Source of the DNA: Plecoglossus altivelis
Taxonomy: Eukaryota; Chordata; Actinopteri; Osmeriformes; Plecoglossidae
Direction of reading: 5' to 3'
DNA: 64,000 nucleotides
Assembly: GCA_036571765.1 (NCBI GenBank)
Contig: BROE01000003.1
Span: forward strand, 6,920,336-6,984,335
A program made the position numbers and the translations under genes. This document shows, piece after piece, positions 58,347-64,000 of this stretch (position 1 is the stretch's first letter; each line of letters opens with the position of its first letter). Below the pieces are notes generated by a model. It saw only the letters and a list, made by a program, of their open reading frames with translations. It was not told the origin of the DNA and did no database searches.

Positions 58347-61300
58347 TCAGATGTTGATGTCCCTCACATCTGTAGGCGTGCAGCAGAGGTCCACCTCCTC
58401 CATGCTCTTGGTTTCTGTGGAGACAGCTTGCTGTTGACCCTGGCGGAGGCTGGTCTCTAAGAGGGACTCTATTTGCTCCTGGCAGGCCCTGAGACAGTCC
58501 TTGGGGCAGGGGGGGAGAAGTTAGCAATAATGATCACTTAAGATGGAATCGGTCAGTATTCCAGGTGAGGGCGTGTGTGGATGTGTATGTGTATGTGTGT
58601 GCAGGTGAGGTCTGTAGGGGTAATTATGGGAGAGGGGAGGGGGGACAGCAGTCCACTCACTCTCCACTCATTCAGTTTTGTTTGATATTAGCATAAAAAG
58701 GATAAGTAGAAAACAAAGATAAGCAAACACAGGTACTAACAAGAGTGTCTGGCTTATATTTAGATACACCATCTAACTAGCAAGTCAAAAAAAGTTAAGT
58801 GTTTTGTTGAATGTGAGCCTGACAGTAGTAAAAGTACATGCAAATGTATCCATGGTCCGTAGATTCCAAGTAGAACTTGTGGCCACCGACCACAGAAGAC
58901 AAGATTGTCACATCGTAGTCACATTGTTGATGTCACAGAGCCATGCCAGGTCTTCACTCTCGTTTTCTGTTTCATTCAAGAAGAGTTTATGACTGGACTA
59001 CCTACTGATTTACAAGGCAGCACTCTCTAATTCTCTCATTCTGACGTTCTCTTTTGTTCATTCTCCATCTCTCTCCTAATTATATCTCATCAAATGTTGG
59101 ATGAGCAGGTGATAAAGTGTCAATAATGGGCTGGGCATTGCCACTTGGAGGAAGGTAGTGCTGCCACTTCCTGTCATGTGACTTACCGGGTCACTGTGGA
59201 TGACTTGGGCCAGCGAGTCAGTGAGTTTCTGTGATGACATAACATAATCCATGCTTTTGAGATGGAACCCCTGTATGGCTGCAGCCACACTGCCTGCAGC
59301 AATCATGGATGGAGGGTTGGCAATGAATTTTACATCTAGATGGGAAAGACAAAGAGAGGAAGAGAGAGAGAGAAAGACAAAGAGGTTAGAGGTTCAATTG
59401 AAGCAGCAAAGTATTTTATCCACAACCAAATAATGAAGGCTGCAGGTTAATGGAGGCCCTTAATGCTTAAAGCAGCAAAAGCCTATTTTAGGCCACACAC
59501 TGCATGGGGCAAGATACACAGGGGAAGACCGAAAGAGAAATAGAGGGATGACCATTGTCAATGACCCATTCTTTCTCTAATATTTTCCTCTTCTCCAACA
59601 GTGAGAGGGAGCTGAGGAGAGGGGTGATACAGTGGGAGGAGTAAGGAAGGAAAGAAGCAAAGAAAACGGAGGAGGGTGTGAAGTGCGTGTATGAAGGAAT
59701 GGCGGGAATAGGACTGTGGGGGGCAGAAGGGAAGGGAGAGGAGGAGAAAGGGTTGGTGACTGAGTAATGCTTAACCAAGAGAAGGGGGGAGCAATGGTAG
59801 GGTATGTTAGACTTACAGGCATTCTGAAGTGACACCATTGGCAGGATACCCTGTTTCAAAGGAGCTACGCTGTAAGTCTTCACCAGACAGCGCTCTCTCC
59901 AATCACCGGGAATGTTAGCAGTTAGCAGTTGTTAGCAATGTTTCCCTCTCCAATCCCCCCCCATCATCTGCTCCCTGCCTGTCTCCCAGTCAACCCTGAC
60001 TCGTTTCATCACTTACCCAATGAGATATTCCAGTCTGTTACATGATTAAAATGCTCAACAATCATCAGAAAGAGAGACCAGGACTAAGAGGGAAATAGAG
60101 AGCCCCTCTCCTTGTATTTTTGAAAAGAGCCTATAGAATGTAGATAAGGTCTCTGTAGCAGTCTGCCAGGACCATATATCATCATTCAGATTCCAGTGGT
60201 ACAACTTCCCCTGCAGAGAGCGTTTCTCCCTTCCTCTCTTCAAGATCTCTCTAAAACACACGTTTACACAAACAGAGGAGCTGGATCAATCAGGCACTTT
60301 GACTGTGAAAAACAGCAGTCTAATGACCTTGAAGTCCTTCATTTTACCATATTATTTAGGGGGGCTTCCCCATCTAGGAGTAGACAGCCCCCCCCCCCAC
60401 ACGCACACACGCATGCACAAGCCACCAACCTACCCATTAACACATACAACCTCAAGGCCTATGCATATAAGGAGTGAAAGCTTCATTTTCTACTGCCATA
60501 CCTTCACTACCACTGTTGAGCTGGATCTGGGATTGTGGTAGGGGTTAACCCTAAGAACCTGCAGAACATCACATGTCACGTAAAATACTCTGCAGACAGA
60601 AAGTCTTAAGTCTACAAACTTCGAGAACAGAAAGTACCTCTCAAGGCCATTTCAAAAAAGAGATTCTCTCAGAGCATACATTCAGACGTCTTACAGGTTG
60701 GAACTGGCTAAACGCCTCTGTGCTTCCTTCAGACAATAGATATTAATAATAACTTTAGGACTAAAACAATGAGCATCCTAGTTCCTAAATCTCCTCTCAC
60801 ATCATGCATGGTCTCAATAACGTCAAGAACCTTTGAGAGAAAGAGAAAGGAAAAAGAGAGATAGAAAAGAAGATAAAAAAGGGATGAAAGAGACGGAAGG
60901 ACAGAGGTTTAGTCTGCAGCAGGCTCAACTTTTAGCCCAGGCCCATTCATTCACTCCAAGGAGGAGGAGCTACAACTCAACCCATTCATTCACTCCACTC
61001 AATTAGCCTAAAGTGGTGACTTCCATTAGCACATTGAGTTCAGTTTTCTCCCTGAACTGGCATAGGACAAAGCCACTTCCTCACACATAAATCAACTTTT
61101 GTTGAAGGATAGGACATCAATATGATACCTACAGAGTAGTAATGCTCCTTTATATCACCTTGAGGAACACTCCCAACTCTCTGACTGACATTGACTGACT
61201 AGCAAAGCGGACAGCATTTCTGCACAGCACTAATTAGTCAGGACAAGCAACCACTGAGTTAGTTGCCAGGTGTTATTCTCTGTGTAACACTGAAATAGTA

Positions 61301-63512
61301 TCTTCATAAAAACATAATTACTACAGATTGTATTCTCTGTCAGTAATGGCTAAACTCTGTCATCATATGCAAAGTCGTCGTCCCCTCCCCTCACCCAGGA
61401 ACACATAGTGACAGGTGCTATATACCTGTTGCGCAAAGAGCCACGAAGGTCTGGGCATGCTTCAGCAGGGTCTGTCTGGAGGCCGGCTGGATAGGCAACT
61501 TAGACAGGAAATGCTCAATGAAATCATGGGGAGTCACTGATGCTAGATCCCATTTCAGTTTGCTCAACACAAGCAGTTCCATTTGCTGTGAGGGAGTGCA
61601 AGGAAGGGGGAAGGAAGAAAGAGACAGGGTTTGTAGAGTTGGATCTTTGGACGTTAGGAGCCACAACTCAACCACTAGAGGACAATCAAGAGCTTTGGCC
61701 TTTAGTTTGTCCTTACTTGGGAGTAGATCATTAATATGCGACGGTCAATTTGTTTGTGTCCTAAAAAAATACACTATAAATATATTCTATGATTGCTGTA
61801 GGTCTAAATTACTTTAGTCCGGTAGGCTAATGCCAAATTGACAAATGGAAAACATTGAACCCCAATTCAGCGTCAAAATAAAAATATATTTTTTGTGACA
61901 ATAGACATTTTTTTTTGTAAATTACCAAAAGTTCGTTGGGTCGGACTGAGTTGTCGGTATATATACAAAGCTTCTCTGCAGTCAGAGGGATCGTCTCCTT
62001 CATTTTAGACGCCAAAAACATGCAAGTAGCTCCTAATAACTGTAAACTGGTCTTCTTTGTGGGTTTAACAGACAAAAACCTGTCAAAATAATTCATAGCT
62101 AGCGGAAAAACCTCCTCTTCGCATTTTTGCTCCTCGCAAACCTGTGATCAAAAGCGAAATGTCAGTCTACACACCTAGAACTGTTTAAATTAACAAATTC
62201 ATTAAACTAGACCTATGCATAGAAATAAATATGTTGCATTTCTAAAAATAAGAAACTCTAAAATTAAATTATTCCATTGATTGTTGAAAGACATAACTCT
62301 CCTGCACATAGACTACATCTAAAGGTGGTGTGAAGCGTGTCTTTCAAAGATACGGATCAACTTGTTGTTCGTCTTCTAATACTATATGTATATACATCAA
62401 AGAGTTTAGCCATATAGCAGTTTCATTAACAATCCAAATTACACACTTTGTGATGTAGCATAGCTATTTCTTTATGTCTTCAATCTACAATAGGCCTAAT
62501 AATAGCCCATAATGAACTGGCAATTATAAATACATATTTTAGAGCCTGCAAATTAAGAGAATTCTGCGACCTGTAGCCTACTCGCAATTTCGGATATTTA
62601 AATAAATTAGAAAGACAGACACATCCATAAACATTTGTTACCTACATGTACACAAACAAGCGGTCTTTGACAATATGTAACGTTTATTATAATATCTGAT
62701 AACAGATTGGTGTTATTAACCTATTTTGAAATGCTAGCCTATCCTTGAAACTCCGCTTGCGCTGACTTAGATCGTTTACCCGATCCTGCTAGACAAACTG
62801 TAGCATACCTAGGCCTACTGTTCGTGTTGAATATAAGTTCGTTAGTCAAAATGTTCGATTGCTGCTATAATATCGACATCAACATGATATCACATAATGC
62901 ACATATGGGAAATTTCTTAACTGCAAGAAAACAAAGATGGCGCACTGACACCAGAGACTGACGAAACACCTATACATTCATATTAATTTATGATATTAAA
63001 TTAAATGAGACCACTTTGTCGCTTCGTTAAAATGAACTGGCTAATACTACGTAGGACTATGCATAGTAAATACAGAGTTGCAATGGACAGCCTTAGCTTT
63101 ATCAAAAAACCATGCTTGATCAATAATTGCAATAAACTTGTATTGATTTAAACAACTTGTGGGACAAACATAAGCAGTTAGCACACTTTACATTGCAGCT
63201 GCTTATTATTTTAGCCCTGTATGCCAAATAGATGACGTTGAGAGATCTGCATGTTATGGGTCTGTATAAAGTATGACTAAGATGTTACTGAGTCACAAAT
63301 CAATGCGCACGAACCTCCAGCATCCACGTTGAGACAATTCGCCTCATGTAAGGAGCGATTTCTTTCTGAACACATTTGAAGTAGTTCGTTGCGGGGAGAT
63401 AATAGTCTTCCGCTTTCAGCATTATCTGTAAAACTCTGTCATTCAGCAAGTTAGAATCTCGGTAAGCTCTGCGGATGGTCTCCACCTCGCAGCAAATAAG
63501 CTGGTGTTCCAT
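58347..63512 (-). CDS. ccnd1: Cyclin D1 (5 exons, 291 aa)
   Basis: Cyclin D1 binds and activates CDK4/6 in the nucleus, leading to phosphorylation of RB-family proteins and entry into S phase. Minus-strand exons are 63512-63315 (198 bp), 62141-61926 (216), 61585-61426 (160), 59335-59187 (149) and 58499-58347 (153); all joins are GT-AG and in phase, and the first four match human exon sizes. The protein starts MEHQLICCEVE, containing the LxCxE RB-binding motif (LICCE). The cyclin box spans about residues 20-150, with YFKCVQKEIAPYMRRIV, TWMLEVCEEQKCEEEVFP, KMKETIPLTAEKLCIYTDN and LKWDLASVTPHDFIEHFLSK. The tail ends CCTPTDVRDINI, carrying the TP site whose phosphorylation drives export and degradation of mammalian cyclin D1. 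MEHQL and VETIRRAY favour D1 over D2 or D3. An in-frame ATG 63 bp upstream (63575) is not used in the family. It is convergent with fgf4. Confidence 0.97.
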
Positions 63513-63587
63513 TCCCTCAACAGTCACTTGAAGTGTGTGAGGAGAGACAAGAACAAGGGAACGTTTCCTTTCCAAAGTTTACCAACG

Positions 63588-63598
63588 TTCCGCGAAAA
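63588..63598 (-). promoter_or_regulatory. E2F-like site upstream of ccnd1
   Basis: Minus-strand AGTTTTCGCGGAACG includes a TTTCGCGG core, a close match to the E2F consensus, about 80 bp before the start codon. Supported by sequence match only. Confidence 0.4.
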
Positions 63599-63693
63599 CT
63601 GACTAATGCTCGCGACCGACTGTTGTTCGAGCCCTCTGGGTGCTGCTAAACTTCGCTCCCTCAAATTGGTCACCCCCTTCATGCAGTGGGCAA

Positions 63694-63722
63694 TGACGTG
63701 CTGTTGTTCACGGAGATCAAAG
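63694..63722 (-). promoter_or_regulatory. ccnd1 proximal promoter: TCF/LEF site and CRE-type site
   Basis: On the minus strand, CTTTGATC (63722-63715) is a perfect TCF/LEF core. It is followed by AACAACAG and then ACGTCA (63699-63694), a CRE half-site. The human CCND1 promoter, as I recall it, has CTTTGATC, then AACAACAG, then AACGTCA in the same order just upstream of its start site. The block here ends 182 bp before the start codon, consistent with a proximal promoter. TCF sites link the gene to Wnt/beta-catenin, and the CRE to CREB/ATF factors. Confidence 0.75.
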
Positions 63723-63739
63723 CAGCGCGTCCACTGAAA

Positions 63740-63756
63740 GGGAGGGGGAGGGGCGA
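63740..63756 (-). promoter_or_regulatory. GC-box cluster upstream of ccnd1
   Basis: GGGAGGGGGAGGGGCGA on the plus strand offers overlapping Sp/KLF-type sites just upstream of the TCF/LEF site. The human promoter also has Sp1 sites upstream of these elements. Confidence 0.5.
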
Positions 63757-64000
63757 GAGAAGTTATGCACGATTTCTCATTGAGCCTGCGTAAGAGTATT
63801 GCGAAGAATCCATTCTATTGGAGAAGGGAGGTTCGGGCCTGTTAGAGGGGCAGGACTGTGACTGCGATTGTATGGGTGGCCTTTTTTATTTGAAGGCGCC
63901 TCTAGGGTAAAGAATTACATAAAACATGCAAGGCCATTTATTGTTATCCTAGGTATGATTGAAATAGACTGCTAGTTTATTTTCAGCCAGTGTTGGGCTG
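63757..64000. other. Distal 5' flank of ccnd1
   Basis: No gene or clear motif beyond the GC-rich block. Confidence 0.4.

Noticed and set aside
63513..63575. Longer ccnd1 N-terminus from an upstream in-frame ATG
   Set aside because: Cyclin D1 proteins start at MEHQL; the 21 extra residues resemble nothing in the family and are probably 5' UTR.

Overview
This window is vertebrate nuclear DNA and almost certainly from a teleost fish. The evidence is split, intron-containing genes with GT-AG junctions, an fgf4-type FGF gene and a cyclin D1 gene of fish type, and a mix of fish-typical transposons (RTE/Rex3-like and L2-like LINEs, BEL/Pao, hAT, piggyBac, Helitron). The species cannot be named from the sequence. 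There is one assembly gap of 155 N at 4741-4895.

Only three genes are well supported. fgf4 (22528-24765, + strand, 3 exons, 191 aa) encodes a secreted fibroblast growth factor. A gene for a membrane-anchored protein with two Kunitz domains (38122-41107, - strand, 6 exons, 213 aa) is of SPINT2/HAI-2-like layout. ccnd1 (58347-63512, - strand, 5 exons, 291 aa) encodes cyclin D1. fgf4 and ccnd1 point towards each other, the same convergent order as the mammalian FGF4-FGF19-CCND1 cluster. No fgf19 exon was recognised between them, and the Kunitz gene sits in that interval. All exon joins were checked for reading phase; exon sizes of fgf4 exon 2 (104 bp) and ccnd1 exons 1-4 (198, 216, 160, 149 bp) match those I recall for the families. 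Upstream of ccnd1 lie a TCF/LEF site and a CRE-type site in the same order as in the human CCND1 proximal promoter.

The rest is a dense, nested set of transposon remnants. 1-22 kb: L2-like tails, an RTE-like LINE with target-site duplication, an L2-like LINE, a BEL/Pao element, a 2.3 kb inverted-repeat structure with arms of about 575 bp, a tandem array of small hairpins, and a hAT element itself interrupted by a short retroelement. 25-31 kb: no gene seen. 31-37 kb: two inverted BEL/Pao fragments around an L2-like LINE and a Helitron remnant. 41.7-44.4 kb: a second RTE-like LINE. 44.5-48.6 kb: duplicated non-coding repeats. 48.9-50.2 kb: a piggyBac transposase remnant. 51.2-51.8 kb: a three-unit tandem repeat carrying strong hairpins. 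55.9-56.2 kb: a piggyBac-type MITE.

fgf4 and cyclin D1 both belong to growth control: FGF signalling drives the RAS-MAPK pathway, which raises cyclin D1. Whether the two genes here share regulation is inference. No wholly new gene system was found; the most unusual items are the hairpin arrays at 15.4 and 51.3 kb, the long inverted repeat at 13-15 kb, and the loss of one paired disulfide in the first Kunitz domain.
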